Shown: positions 27,176 to 35,306 of the stretch, piece by piece | Position numbering within the stretch: the stretch's first letter is position 1 | How the letters are laid out: each line of letters opens with the position of its first letter | DNA from: an uncultured Desulfobulbaceae bacterium | GTDB lineage: Bacteria > Desulfobacterota > Desulfobulbia > Desulfobulbales > Desulfocapsaceae | DNA length: 38,576 bases | Assembly: GCA_947311315.1 (NCBI GenBank) | Contig: CAMZKN010000038.1 | Span: 1-38,576, forward strand | Direction of reading: 5' to 3' | Notes under the pieces: model-generated | The model's database searches: none | Seen by the model: only the letters and a program-made list of their open reading frames with translations | What the model was told of the DNA's origin: nothing | Translations under genes and position numbers: made by a program

Positions 27176-29356
27176 ATGTCACATTCCTCAATGATTAATG
27201 TCAATGGCTTGAAGGTTCTTGCTTCGAATTACCTTCAAGGTGTTGATCTGTCTCGAATAGATGAGGCATGGGAGATTATCACCCGTGTCCATAAGGGCCG
27301 CCGTCATTTCTCCGGCGAGCTCTATATTATTCATCTTCTTGAGGTGGCGTCTACTCTTGCCTCAATGCATCTTGATCTTGATACTATTCTTGCCGGTCTC
27401 CTGCATGGGGTATTAAAAGAAGGGTGTACTCTTGAGGAGCTTAAAGAAAAGTTTGGTAAAGATGTCGCATCGATTGTTGAAGGTTCAACCAAGATAACGA
27501 AAGTTCAGTATAACAGCAAGCTTGCCAGCCAGGCCGATAACCTGCGAAAAATGCTGTTGGCCATTGCAACCGATATTCGAGTTCTGCTGGTCAAACTTAT
27601 TGACCGGTTACTGGACATGTTTTTGCTTGACATGGTTGACCGGGAAAAGCAGCTCGATATTGCCAGGGAGACGATGGACCTGTATGCTCCGCTGGCAAGT
27701 CGTCTTGGTATTGATTGGCTGAAGCGTGAACTGGAAGATCATGCCTTTAAGTTTCTCTACCCGGAGGAACATTATGAACTGGCCCACAAACTTGAGAGTT
27801 CCCTCGATGAGCGACAGAAATACGTTGATGAAGTTATAGCAATTCTTCATAAAAAACTTGCTGAAAGTAATATTACTGCAAATCGAATCATCGGCCGACC
27901 AAAACATCTCTACTCCATTTATAAAAAATTACAGGCACAGGGTATACCGCTGGAACGCGTCTATGATAAGGTTGCGTTCAGGATAATCGTTAATTCAGTA
28001 AATGAGTGTTATGAGGCTCTTGGTACCATCCATGCTAACTGGTCGCCGGTTCCTGGCAGGATTAAGGACTTTATTTCTGTTCCAAAAGCCAACAATTATC
28101 AGTCGATGCATACAACGGTGATTGGCCCGCGGGATCATTTTATAGAAATTCAGATTCGTACTGATGAGATGGATAGAGTTGCCCAGGAAGGTGTTGCTGC
28201 GCACTGGGCATACAAAGAAGGACAAAAAGTTACCAACAAGGATGCAAAACTTTTTCGTGAGCTGAAAAAACTGGTAGCCTCTTTGCAGGATGTTGAAGAT
28301 CCAAAAGAATTTCTCGATAGTGTTATACGGGAACTGTATGATCCCGAAGTTTTTGCATTGACGCCGAAAGGTGAGGTAAAAGAGTTCCCTCTTGGCAGCT
28401 GTCCCATTGATTTTGCCTATTCCATCCATACAGAGGTTGGTGATCGTTGTGTTGGTGCCAAGATCAGCGGTCGTCAAGTTCCGTTGAAATATCAGTTGCA
28501 GACAGGTGATATCGTAGAGATCGTTACTTCTTCAAGTCAGGTTCCCCGTCGGGACTGGTTGGATCTTGTCAAGACCAGTCGTGCGAGGACACGTATACGA
28601 TCTTGGCTTCGTCGTGAAGAAAAAGATAAGGCACTGAAGCTTGGACGGGAGATATGCGAAAGAGAAATTCGAAAATATAATACTTCACTGAAAAAGATCA
28701 TTAAGAGTGGTCATATTAGACTCTTGTTGAAACAACTGCGATGTAATTCTCTTGACGATTTATTGGTTAAGGTCGGTAGCGGTACGATAACGGTTCAGAA
28801 CCTGGTAAAAGGACTTGTACCTGTAGAACTGCGCAAAGAGCATGAGCAGGACGTTGAGCTACCGCCTGAAGAACTGGCAAACCTCATGGTAAGTCAGCAT
28901 GTCGAGACTGCAGATAAAGGTAAATCAGGGGTTAAGATCGACGGTATAGACGGCATGCTTGTTAAGGTTGCCCAGTGTTGTCGACCTTTGCCGGGTGATC
29001 CCATCGTTGGTTTTGTAACGATGGGGCGTGGGGTTTCTGTTCATAAGGCCGATTGTGTTAATCTTCTCAGCCTTGACCCACATCGGTGGATAGATGTGAC
29101 ATGGTCCGGTGTTGCCGAAAAAACATATAAAGTGGGTCTTCATATCAGTGCCGAAAATAAAAGAGGAATATTTACAGAAATAAGTGGAGTAATCAGCCTT
29201 GATAATGCCTCCATCGTTGATATTTCCGCTCATACCACAGCCACAGATCAGGCAGATATGACGCTTTCTCTCGAAGTAGAGAATCTTAAGCATCTTAAAA
29301 CGTTAATACAGCATATCCGACAATTGCCAGCGGTAATATCAGTTCGAAGACTGTAA
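27176..29356 (+). CDS. relA: Rel/SpoT-family (p)ppGpp synthetase with degenerate hydrolase site
   Basis: A 726-residue long RSH protein. Order: HD-type domain (about 20-180), synthetase (about 235-350), TGS (about 390-450), zinc-finger region (AQCCRPLPGDPIVGF, near 600) and ACT (about 650-726). The synthetase keeps GRPKHLYSIYKK, the YDKVAFRI aspartate, RIKD at 295-298, Tyr308 in NNYQSMHTT and EIQIRT. In the HD domain His53 and His77 remain, but the expected HDxxED reads HGVLKE (Asp78 to Gly, Glu81 to Lys, Asp82 to Glu), and LADRLHNM reads LIDRLLDM. Hydrolysis is therefore probably lost while synthesis is retained. CAGGAAA precedes the ATG, 15 nt after proS. Confidence 0.93.
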   Translation: MSHSSMINVNGLKVLASNYLQGVDLSRIDEAWEIITRVHKGRRHFSGELYIIHLLEVASTLASMHLDLDTILAGLLHGVLKEGCTLEELKEKFGKDVASIVEGSTKITKVQYNSKLASQADNLRKMLLAIATDIRVLLVKLIDRLLDMFLLDMVDREKQLDIARETMDLYAPLASRLGIDWLKRELEDHAFKFLYPEEHYELAHKLESSLDERQKYVDEVIAILHKKLAESNITANRIIGRPKHLYSIYKKLQAQGIPLERVYDKVAFRIIVNSVNECYEALGTIHANWSPVPGRIKDFISVPKANNYQSMHTTVIGPRDHFIEIQIRTDEMDRVAQEGVAAHWAYKEGQKVTNKDAKLFRELKKLVASLQDVEDPKEFLDSVIRELYDPEVFALTPKGEVKEFPLGSCPIDFAYSIHTEVGDRCVGAKISGRQVPLKYQLQTGDIVEIVTSSSQVPRRDWLDLVKTSRARTRIRSWLRREEKDKALKLGREICEREIRKYNTSLKKIIKSGHIRLLLKQLRCNSLDDLLVKVGSGTITVQNLVKGLVPVELRKEHEQDVELPPEELANLMVSQHVETADKGKSGVKIDGIDGMLVKVAQCCRPLPGDPIVGFVTMGRGVSVHKADCVNLLSLDPHRWIDVTWSGVAEKTYKVGLHISAENKRGIFTEISGVISLDNASIVDISAHTTATDQADMTLSLEVENLKHLKTLIQHIRQLPAVISVRRL

Positions 29357-29378
29357 GATCAGAATCAGGTAGACCATC

Positions 29379-29825
29379 ATGAATCTCTGCCACGTTTGCG
29401 GCAACGCAATACAGCTCAGTTGCAGCAAGTGTCCTTTCTGTGGTTGCGAGACAGAACATTCCACGCAGGTGGCAAAGAAGGAGTTTAGACATAAAGTCGT
29501 AAACCTTGAATCGGGTCGGCCTGATGTGGAAACAGCGCTTGGCCGCATGGATGTTGCCGTAGAAGAGGCTGTGAGAACAGGCATCAGTGTTCTTACTTTG
29601 ATTCATGGTTATGGTTCAAGTGGCAAAGGTGGAGTGATTCGTTCTGAATGCAGGAAAAATCTCGATTTTTTGCGAAGTCGTGGCAGGATAAGTGAGTTTA
29701 TCCCCGGTGAGGTATTTAACAGGAAATCCGGTTCAGTCAAAACATTTCTTCGTCGTTTTCCGCAAATGAGTACCGATAAAAATTTAAATAGAGGCAACAA
29801 GGGGATAACCCTGGTTGTGATTTAA
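29379..29825 (+). CDS. Smr-domain protein with N-terminal zinc ribbon
   Basis: A 148-residue protein. The start has cysteine pairs CHVC (4, 7) and CSKCPFCGC (15, 18, 21, 23), a zinc-ribbon-like module. The rest resembles the Smr domain: HKVVNLESGRPDVETAL, then VLTLIHGYGSSGKGGVIR (about 71-88), with the family HGxG-type loop. Smr domains are nucleases or RNA/DNA-binding modules in MutS2 and in stand-alone proteins; the target here is unknown. It follows relA after 22 nt and probably shares its transcript. Confidence 0.75.
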   Translation: MNLCHVCGNAIQLSCSKCPFCGCETEHSTQVAKKEFRHKVVNLESGRPDVETALGRMDVAVEEAVRTGISVLTLIHGYGSSGKGGVIRSECRKNLDFLRSRGRISEFIPGEVFNRKSGSVKTFLRRFPQMSTDKNLNRGNKGITLVVI

Positions 29826-29924
29826 AAATCTTGTCCCCCAAGGGTGGTGAAGGTTTGTTGCAGTAGCTTATGAAATGTGTGTTTTTGAAATATTAATCTT
29901 CCACTAATTATTAAGGAGTTTAAA

Positions 29925-30617
29925 ATGAAGCAATATCTTGTGTCAGCAGTATTGGGGTTTTGTCTGGTAGTACCTCAAATTACCCAGGCGGCACCTCCCG
30001 CAAGTTTTGAAGAAAAATTGAGTTACAGTATTGGCTTTGCTGTTGGTAAACAATTTTCAGGGGTGGGAGGAGATATTCAACAGGATTTTTTAATAGCCGG
30101 AATTAAAGATGCTTTTAAGGGTGGAGAACCGGTGATGACTCCCGAGGAAATGATGGCAACCCAGGAGGAATTTTCAAAGAAGATGCAGGATCGCCAAAAG
30201 GCCAAAGTTGAGCAGATGATGACAAAGAATAAGGCTGAGGGCGATGCATTTCTTGAAGCAAACAAAAAAAAGGATGGCGTGATTGTCACCGAAAGTGGCT
30301 TGCAATACTCTGTTGTAAAAGAAGGTACGGGTGAAAAAGCAACGGCTGCTGATACCGTTAAGGTTGAATATGTCGGGAAGCTGGTTAACAATACTGAATT
30401 TGATAGTACTGTTAAGCGAGGAGAACCTGCAGTTTTCAAAGTTGGGCAGGTTATTAAGGGATGGAGCGAGGCGTTACAGCTTATGAATGTCGGTTCAAAA
30501 CTGCATCTGGTTATTCCGTCAGAACTTGCATATGGTGAGCAGGGTGCTGCTCCGGTAATTGAACCAAATTCAGTTTTGGTGTTTGATGTTGAGTTGGTTT
30601 CAATAGAAAAAGAATAG
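29925..30617 (+). CDS. FKBP-type peptidyl-prolyl isomerase, exported (FkpA/Mip-like)
   Basis: A 230-residue protein with a signal peptide (residues 1-22, cut probably after ITQA). An N-terminal FKBP dimerisation domain follows (SYSIGFAVGKQFSG onward, long charged helix to about 115). The C-terminal FKBP domain covers about residues 125-230 (VKVEYVGKLVNNTEFDST, then GEPAVFKVGQVIKGWSEAL and IPSELAYGEQGA). It is a folding catalyst and chaperone, probably periplasmic. AAGGAG precedes the ATG. It has its own terminator and is probably monocistronic. Its closest family members are FkpA and Mip; I could not tell them apart. Confidence 0.92.
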   Translation: MKQYLVSAVLGFCLVVPQITQAAPPASFEEKLSYSIGFAVGKQFSGVGGDIQQDFLIAGIKDAFKGGEPVMTPEEMMATQEEFSKKMQDRQKAKVEQMMTKNKAEGDAFLEANKKKDGVIVTESGLQYSVVKEGTGEKATAADTVKVEYVGKLVNNTEFDSTVKRGEPAVFKVGQVIKGWSEALQLMNVGSKLHLVIPSELAYGEQGAAPVIEPNSVLVFDVELVSIEKE

Positions 30618-30643
30618 TATTTCCGGGAATTGAACCGGATCTG

Positions 30644-30680
30644 AAGGCCGATCAAATATATTTTGATCGGCCTTTTTTTT
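30644..30680 (+). terminator. Intrinsic terminator after the FKBP gene
   Basis: AAGGCCGATCAAA pairs perfectly with TTTGATCGGCCTT around a five-base TATAT loop, followed by T residues to 30680. It lies 27 nt after the stop. The minus-strand side lacks a T-tract, so it mainly ends + transcripts; lptG transcripts on the minus strand run into it from the other side. Confidence 0.93.
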
Positions 30681-30685
30681 GTTTT

Positions 30686-31774
30686 TTAGCGGTCGCTTTT
30701 TATAAGCAGAAATATTCCGGCTAAAGAAAAGGTAATATGAATACTTGTAGCTGCAACAATTGGTGAAACATACCCTGCAATTGCCAGTGATTGCAAGGCA
30801 CCCCAAATTCCCCAGGCCATAAATGCAAGGCCACAGCTGACCGGTATGGCAATAGACAGATCTCTTCCCCATTTTCGGTACGAAATAAGTAAAATGGGCA
30901 TCCCAAGCAGTAGAAGGGGAATGCCAAGGAAAATGTAGGAAATACGGCCGAGAAAATCTGTCCATGCCTTTCTTTTTTCGTAGTCCACTTTTTTTCTTGA
31001 AATCTCCTGATACAGGCTGGTGAGAGATTGTTCCGCCGATTTATTTATGGGGACGAGGAAATCTTCAGGATGTTCCGGCAGGGTAAATTTTCTGGTTTGA
31101 AAATTGGTAATAGAGTAGTTGTCGTTGGACTCCATATGCTGTATCTGCCCTTGTTTCAGTATCCAGCTGTTATCTTTCTGGTTCCAGTCGGCAACATTCG
31201 CAGTTACCAGAGTTTGAATATTGTATTTATCGTCCCATTGTGAATATGAAAAATTCTGAAAGATATGGGATTTGGGGTTTGCCCAACCAAAGGAATAGAA
31301 TCCGTCATGTCCCTTGTAATAGTATCTGTTGTTTCGAAGTATTCCGAGAGGAACTTTGCCTTTGAGTTGTTCGTACCAGATGTTGTTCGTCTGGGCGATG
31401 GTGGTGGGCAAAAGCCATTGAGCTGCTGCTAGGAAAAGGAAAGTAAAAACAACTGATGTGAGGATAAGGGGGCGGAGTATAAGTCGTAAAGGTATTCCAC
31501 CAGCTTTAAGAGCAGTGAGTTCGTTTGAATGGTTAAGGATCCCAAGGGTGATGACGCAGGAGAGAAGGATGAAAATTGGTCCAAGTTGATCAACGATAAA
31601 TGGAATTGTCAAAAAAAAATATTTCATCGCTAATGCAATGGGTTTACCACCATTGGTAAAGTCATCAAATTTTTCAAAAAAATCTACAAGCAGATAAATG
31701 GACACGAATCCGGCATTAACTGTAAAAAAATACTTGATGTATTGATTGAAAATATAACGGTTGAGCAGATTCAC
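30686..31774 (-). CDS. lptG: LPS export ABC transporter permease LptG
   Basis: A 362-residue LptF/LptG-family permease. The N-terminus (NLLNRYIFNQYIKYFF, then LLVDFFEKFDDFTNGG) is closer to LptG than LptF. Membrane segments at about 10-40, 50-80 and 100-120 and three more in the last 100 residues flank a periplasmic beta-jellyroll domain. LptG extracts LPS from the inner membrane together with LptB and LptF, whose genes are not in the window. The start lies 31 nt after the crcB stop, so the two minus-strand genes probably form one transcript. The gene converges on the FKBP gene. Confidence 0.9.
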   Translation of the reverse strand: MNLLNRYIFNQYIKYFFTVNAGFVSIYLLVDFFEKFDDFTNGGKPIALAMKYFFLTIPFIVDQLGPIFILLSCVITLGILNHSNELTALKAGGIPLRLILRPLILTSVVFTFLFLAAAQWLLPTTIAQTNNIWYEQLKGKVPLGILRNNRYYYKGHDGFYSFGWANPKSHIFQNFSYSQWDDKYNIQTLVTANVADWNQKDNSWILKQGQIQHMESNDNYSITNFQTRKFTLPEHPEDFLVPINKSAEQSLTSLYQEISRKKVDYEKRKAWTDFLGRISYIFLGIPLLLLGMPILLISYRKWGRDLSIAIPVSCGLAFMAWGIWGALQSLAIAGYVSPIVAATSIHITFSLAGIFLLIKSDR

Positions 31775-31805
31775 AACAAACCTCTAACGTGAATGGATTG
31801 AAATC

Positions 31806-32198
31806 TTAACGGAAAAAACGGTGACAGACAAAAAATCCCAGACCAACCATGGCTATACCAAGAATGTTGGATAACATAAGATAGAAAAATGCGTGTACAG
31901 GTTCTCCAGCTTTAAAAAATTGCACAGTTTCTCTGGCAAATGTTGAAAATGTCGTAAATCCACCAAGAAAACCAGTAAACAAAAAGAGCCTGAATTCATG
32001 ACTGATATGAACTCTATCGAAATAGTTCCAGAAAATCCCTATGAGAAAAGAACCAAGAAGGTTCGCAGTTAGTGTTCCCAGTGGGAAATTGGCGGGTGTC
32101 AATCGTTCTGCACCGATGCTGATCGCATAGCGTGCCATGGCACCTATGCCCCCCCCGGTGGCAACTGCTAAAACGCTTCCCATCATTGATCGCATCAT
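31806..32198 (-). CDS. crcB: Fluoride ion channel CrcB/Fluc
   Basis: A 130-residue, four-helix membrane protein of the Fluc family. The signatures are GGGIGAMARYAIS, NLLGSFLIGIFW and GGFTTFSTFARETVQF with the conserved Phe-rich stretch. These channels expel cytoplasmic fluoride as dual-topology dimers. The start at 32198 follows AGGAGG at 32211-32216 with 12-nt spacing. Starts at 32195, 32186 or 32183 would shorten it slightly, and a longer reading to 32318 adds a poor N-terminus. No fluoride riboswitch was seen upstream. Confidence 0.92.
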   Translation of the reverse strand: MMRSMMGSVLAVATGGGIGAMARYAISIGAERLTPANFPLGTLTANLLGSFLIGIFWNYFDRVHISHEFRLFLFTGFLGGFTTFSTFARETVQFFKAGEPVHAFFYLMLSNILGIAMVGLGFFVCHRFFR

Positions 32199-32232
32199 AT
32201 CCCGGCAGATCCTCCTTTTTATTGTTCCATTG

Positions 32233-32261
32233 TAGGTAACATTATCATTTCCAACCGTCAA
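32233..32261 (-). promoter_or_regulatory. Candidate sigma-70-type promoter for crcB-lptG
   Basis: On the minus strand TTGACG (32256-32261) and TACCTA (32233-32238) are 17 bp apart; a TACAAT follows just downstream. A start near 32226 would give a leader of about 28 nt to the crcB start. It overlaps the end of a possible minus-strand reading frame. Based on consensus match only. Confidence 0.4.
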
Positions 32262-32529
32262 GTTCATGATTGAGATGGATGAAGTATGGTTTGAAGCCCT
32301 TGCAATACAAACAATCACTGTGGTATACTCCCGGCTTGTCGTGATGTTGCCAGGTTCGGAAACTGTTTGTATCTTTAAGTCCCTGGTTGTATTGTTTTCG
32401 GTCTACAATAAAGAAAGCCGGATTGAGTACCTTGGGAATTCTTTTTTGTTTGGAAAGTTTTTCCGGGGCATCGGGTTGTTCTGTGTGGAATGTTTCCGCA
32501 AAGATAAGCAGAATGTAACTGTTCAGCAC
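32245..32529 (-). CDS. Possible 94-residue protein of unknown function
   Basis: A minus-strand frame starting GTG at 32529 and stopping at 32245. Its codon use looks protein-like, but I recognise no family. Visible parts are AETFHTEQPDAPEKLSKQKR, NPAFFIVDRKQYNQGLKD and a short CLYC pair with several His near the end (HHDKPGVYHSDCLYCKGF). No ribosome-binding site is seen, and in-frame sequence stays open upstream to about 32600, so it may be the end of a decayed gene. A + frame at 32266-32550 covers the same bases; both cannot be trusted. Confidence 0.25.
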   Translation of the reverse strand: MLNSYILLIFAETFHTEQPDAPEKLSKQKRIPKVLNPAFFIVDRKQYNQGLKDTNSFRTWQHHDKPGVYHSDCLYCKGFKPYFIHLNHELDGWK

Positions 32530-32666
32530 AACGCTGGGAAGTACGCATAATTGGTGAGCGTAACTATTTAGCAGTGCCTTACATGTTCACAAGCAGTCCG
32601 ATTAGCTATACACCTGTATGCTGGGCGGTCTGATCGTGGGCAGGTGAGGTGCTGCTGAATAGTTAC
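32515..32666. repeat. Three copies of a 15-base motif, one inverted
   Basis: GTAACTGTTCAGCAC (32515-32529) and GTAACTATTTAGCAG (32560-32574) on the + strand, and GTAACTATTCAGCAG on the minus strand (32652-32666). The last two form a near-perfect 15-bp inverted repeat enclosing 77 bp. This could be the ends of a tiny non-autonomous mobile element or a long-stem RNA structure. No clear target-site duplication was found. Confidence 0.6.
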
Positions 32667-32847
32667 AGCAGAATATAAATTAACTGGAGGTGGTTGACTT
32701 TCGGAAATAGTATTCGACTGTGTTTAATTACCTTTCACGAGAGGTTTGTTGAATGGGTGTCGATTACGTCAGGATGGAGCCGTCGGAGAGAATATACCGA
32801 TTGAGTCTGTCTGATTAGTGTAATACCGATTGTCATCGTTACCGTAT
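32667..32847. other. Unassigned stretch before the DHH gene
   Basis: Together with 32199-32666 this forms an approximately 650-bp gap between divergent genes. It holds only frames under 40 codons, such as 32752-32817 (21 codons). I see no tRNA, riboswitch, terminator or protein family in it; a promoter for the DHH gene must lie here but no convincing match stood out. Confidence 0.5.
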
Positions 32848-33867
32848 ATGGCTCGAAAGCGTAAAAATACTATTTGTCTTCCGTGTAAACAAACTTATAG
32901 AAATACAGCCAGAGATCGTTTGCATGCTTTCTGGGAGGTCTTTGAGAAAGAAGATGAAGTTCTTGTTATTATAAATGCTGACCCTGATGCCCTGGCTACA
33001 GCGTTAGCTGTTAAAAAGCTATTACGATACAGAGTAAAAAGTGTCACGATAACCCATCCCAATGAAATCCGTCGTCTCAACAATGTCGCCATGGTGGAGC
33101 GGTTAAAAATTCCACTGACAAGGCTCAAGAGCGTAAAGGTTGGTGATTACAGTAAAAAAGTGATGGTTGACTCGCAACCGGATCATCTGCCCTGTTTTGA
33201 AAAACTTAAAATTGACGCAATTATTGATCATCATCCCATGGGTGGAAAACTTGATGCTAAGTTCGTCGATATTCGACCCGAGTATGGTGCAACTGCAACA
33301 ATGGCAGTTGAATATTTGCGGGCTGCGGGAATGAAACCTTCAGTTGCCCTTGCGACTGCTCTTTTTTACGCGATAAAAGTTGATACCCACGATTTTGAAC
33401 AAAAATCAGTATTGGCCGATGGTATCTCTTTTCGTTATCTTTTTAATATTGCCAATCGGGATTTGGTTCGCAAATTTGAATTGACTGATCTCAGGCGCTC
33501 GGAGCTTAAATATTTCACTATTGCCCTTGCCGAGCTGAAATTTTCAAAAGGCAGGTATTACAGCCACATTGGTAGAGTAAGGAGTCCTGATGTCCTGGTT
33601 ATTGTAGCTGATTTTCTCAATCATGTGGGAGAGATTGACTGGGTCTTTGTTTCCGGAATCCACGGAGAAAAACTGGTCGTGATTTTTCGTTGTGATGGTT
33701 ACCGTAAAAGCGCTGGTAAACTCGCGGATCGTATATTTGGTTCGCTGGGCTCTGCAGGTGGACATAAAGGGGCTGCACGTGCTGAGGTTCCGTTGAAAAA
33801 TCTTAACCTTGGCGAAAAAGAATTTACCTCCGATACTCTAAAGCGTTTTATCATGCGTCATATTTGA
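32848..33867 (+). CDS. DHH-family phosphoesterase
   Basis: A 339-residue protein from the ATG at 32848; a TTG at 32830 would add six residues. Neither start has a clear ribosome-binding site. The DHH domain has VIINADPDALATALAV (motif I), VDSQPDH, the name motif DHHP (127-130) and KVDTHDF (motif IV). The C-terminal DHHA1 domain ends in GSAGGHKGAARAEVPL. Relatives include NrnA-type oligoribonucleases, pAp phosphatases and cyclic-dinucleotide phosphodiesterases; the substrate cannot be told. In motif I the usual first histidine is isoleucine. A basic N-terminus holds a CLPC pair. Confidence 0.85.
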   Translation: MARKRKNTICLPCKQTYRNTARDRLHAFWEVFEKEDEVLVIINADPDALATALAVKKLLRYRVKSVTITHPNEIRRLNNVAMVERLKIPLTRLKSVKVGDYSKKVMVDSQPDHLPCFEKLKIDAIIDHHPMGGKLDAKFVDIRPEYGATATMAVEYLRAAGMKPSVALATALFYAIKVDTHDFEQKSVLADGISFRYLFNIANRDLVRKFELTDLRRSELKYFTIALAELKFSKGRYYSHIGRVRSPDVLVIVADFLNHVGEIDWVFVSGIHGEKLVVIFRCDGYRKSAGKLADRIFGSLGSAGGHKGAARAEVPLKNLNLGEKEFTSDTLKRFIMRHI

Positions 33868-33995
33868 TCCAGCAGACGATTCTTCTCTAACAATTGTATT
33901 GGTAATCTCGACTTCCTTGTTTCCGGGGTTGCCAATGGTTCTGATTTCTCTTACCATACAGAAAGGGTATTTGTAGTGGGCGGGTATGTAAGGAA

Positions 33996-34024
33996 TTACA
34001 GTTAGTCCTGACATATCCTATACG
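33996..34024 (+). promoter_or_regulatory. Candidate promoter for the glgC pair
   Basis: TTACAG (33996-34001) and TATACG (34019-34024) with 17-bp spacing, about 30 nt before the first glgC-type gene. A second candidate, TTGCCA (33929-33934) and TACCAT (33952-33957), also has 17-bp spacing. Both rest on consensus resemblance only. Confidence 0.35.
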
Positions 34025-34052
34025 TTAGCCTTCTCTTTTATAAGGTGGAAGC

Positions 34053-35306
34053 ATGCTGAAACCTACCACATTGGCGATGATTCTGGCTGGTGGTCGGGTA
34101 GACGAACTTAATGTTCTTACCTATTATCGTCCGAAATCGGCGGTGCCGTTTGGCGGTGTCTGCCGGGTTATTGATTTTTCCTTAAGCAACCTGATGAATT
34201 CCGGTATTGAGCAGGTTGCCATTCTCAGTCAGTACAGAAGTTATTCCCTTATCAATCATATAGGTATTGGAGCCGCCTGGGACATGATCGGTCGTTACAG
34301 GCATGCATCGATTTTACCGCCGTTTCAAGGATCTGAATCTGGTGATTGGTATCGTGGTCCTGCCGATGCGATTTATAAAAATATCGATTATGTTCAATAT
34401 CATCACCCTGAGGAGATTCTAATTCTTTCTGGTGATCATATTTATAATATGAACTATCAGGACATGATTGATTATCATACGGAAAAGAATGCTGATCTTA
34501 CAGTAGCCTTTACCCGGGTGCCCCTTGCAAATGCAAACAGATTTGGTGTGGCAAAGCTGGACAATGAAGATGGCGCACGGGGAGGGCGGGTTGTTGATTA
34601 TTGGGAAAAATCTGCTGATTCTAAGTCAGAATGGGCATCGATGACAGTACTCTGTTTTAAACCAGAGGTTTTGTATAAGGCACTGGAGAACAACCAGGAA
34701 GGGGGGTCGTATCATTTTGGTAAAGATATTATACCTCTGCTGGTTGAGCAAAATTACAGGGTGTATGGCTATAAATTCTGCGGGTACTGGGGCTATACCA
34801 GGACTATCAATGAATATTGGCAATCCAATATGGATATGCTTGGAGAAAAGCCTCTGATCGATCTGGAAAAATGGCAATTTCGTACAAACCTTGAGCATCG
34901 AAATATTCGAGGCAAGGAGCCTGCTTATTTTGCAGAGAATGCCAAGGTTCACAACAGCCTTATCTATAATGGCTGCAAAGTAGATGGTACTGTGAAAAAT
35001 TCAATTCTTTTTCCTGGTGTTGTGGTTAAAAAAGATGCTGTGGTTGAAAACTCCGTCCTCTTCTTTAAAAATGTAGTTGGGGAAAAATGCAGATTGAATA
35101 AAGTTGTTGCCGATGTGAATACGACCTATGGCCAAAATGTGACAATTGGGCCGGATGTCTGCGATGAAAGGACGGAAGTTACCGTTGTCGGTTGGAATAA
35201 CAATATTCCTCCGGAAACTGTAATCGAAGCTGGAGCTACAGTCTATCCCCATATTGCCGAAGGACTCTGGCCTAATTGTGTCAAGGCAGGGGAGGTGTTG
35301 CGATGA
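34053..35306 (+). CDS. ADP-glucose pyrophosphorylase-type nucleotidyltransferase, altered loop
   Basis: A 417-residue sugar nucleotidyltransferase of the GlgC family: Rossmann-like N-terminal domain (about 1-270), then a left-handed beta-helix of hexapeptide repeats. Lys28 in RPKSAVPFGG, Asp128 in GDHIYNMNY and Glu185-Lys186 match catalytic positions. The glycine-rich nucleotide loop, normally GGxGTRL, reads GGRVDEL, losing the second glycine and the arginine. GlgC makes ADP-glucose for glycogen. This copy may be a regulatory subunit, may use a different nucleotide, or may still be active. AAGGTGG precedes the ATG; the stop overlaps the next gene. Confidence 0.85.
   Translation: MLKPTTLAMILAGGRVDELNVLTYYRPKSAVPFGGVCRVIDFSLSNLMNSGIEQVAILSQYRSYSLINHIGIGAAWDMIGRYRHASILPPFQGSESGDWYRGPADAIYKNIDYVQYHHPEEILILSGDHIYNMNYQDMIDYHTEKNADLTVAFTRVPLANANRFGVAKLDNEDGARGGRVVDYWEKSADSKSEWASMTVLCFKPEVLYKALENNQEGGSYHFGKDIIPLLVEQNYRVYGYKFCGYWGYTRTINEYWQSNMDMLGEKPLIDLEKWQFRTNLEHRNIRGKEPAYFAENAKVHNSLIYNGCKVDGTVKNSILFPGVVVKKDAVVENSVLFFKNVVGEKCRLNKVVADVNTTYGQNVTIGPDVCDERTEVTVVGWNNNIPPETVIEAGATVYPHIAEGLWPNCVKAGEVLR

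Noticed and set aside
32266..32550. + strand frame of 94 codons in the crcB-DHH gap
   Set aside because: No ribosome-binding site and no recognisable family; it overlaps a minus-strand frame with more protein-like codon use.
32199..32760. Fluoride riboswitch upstream of crcB
   Set aside because: No segment resembling the conserved crcB-motif core was seen on the minus strand.
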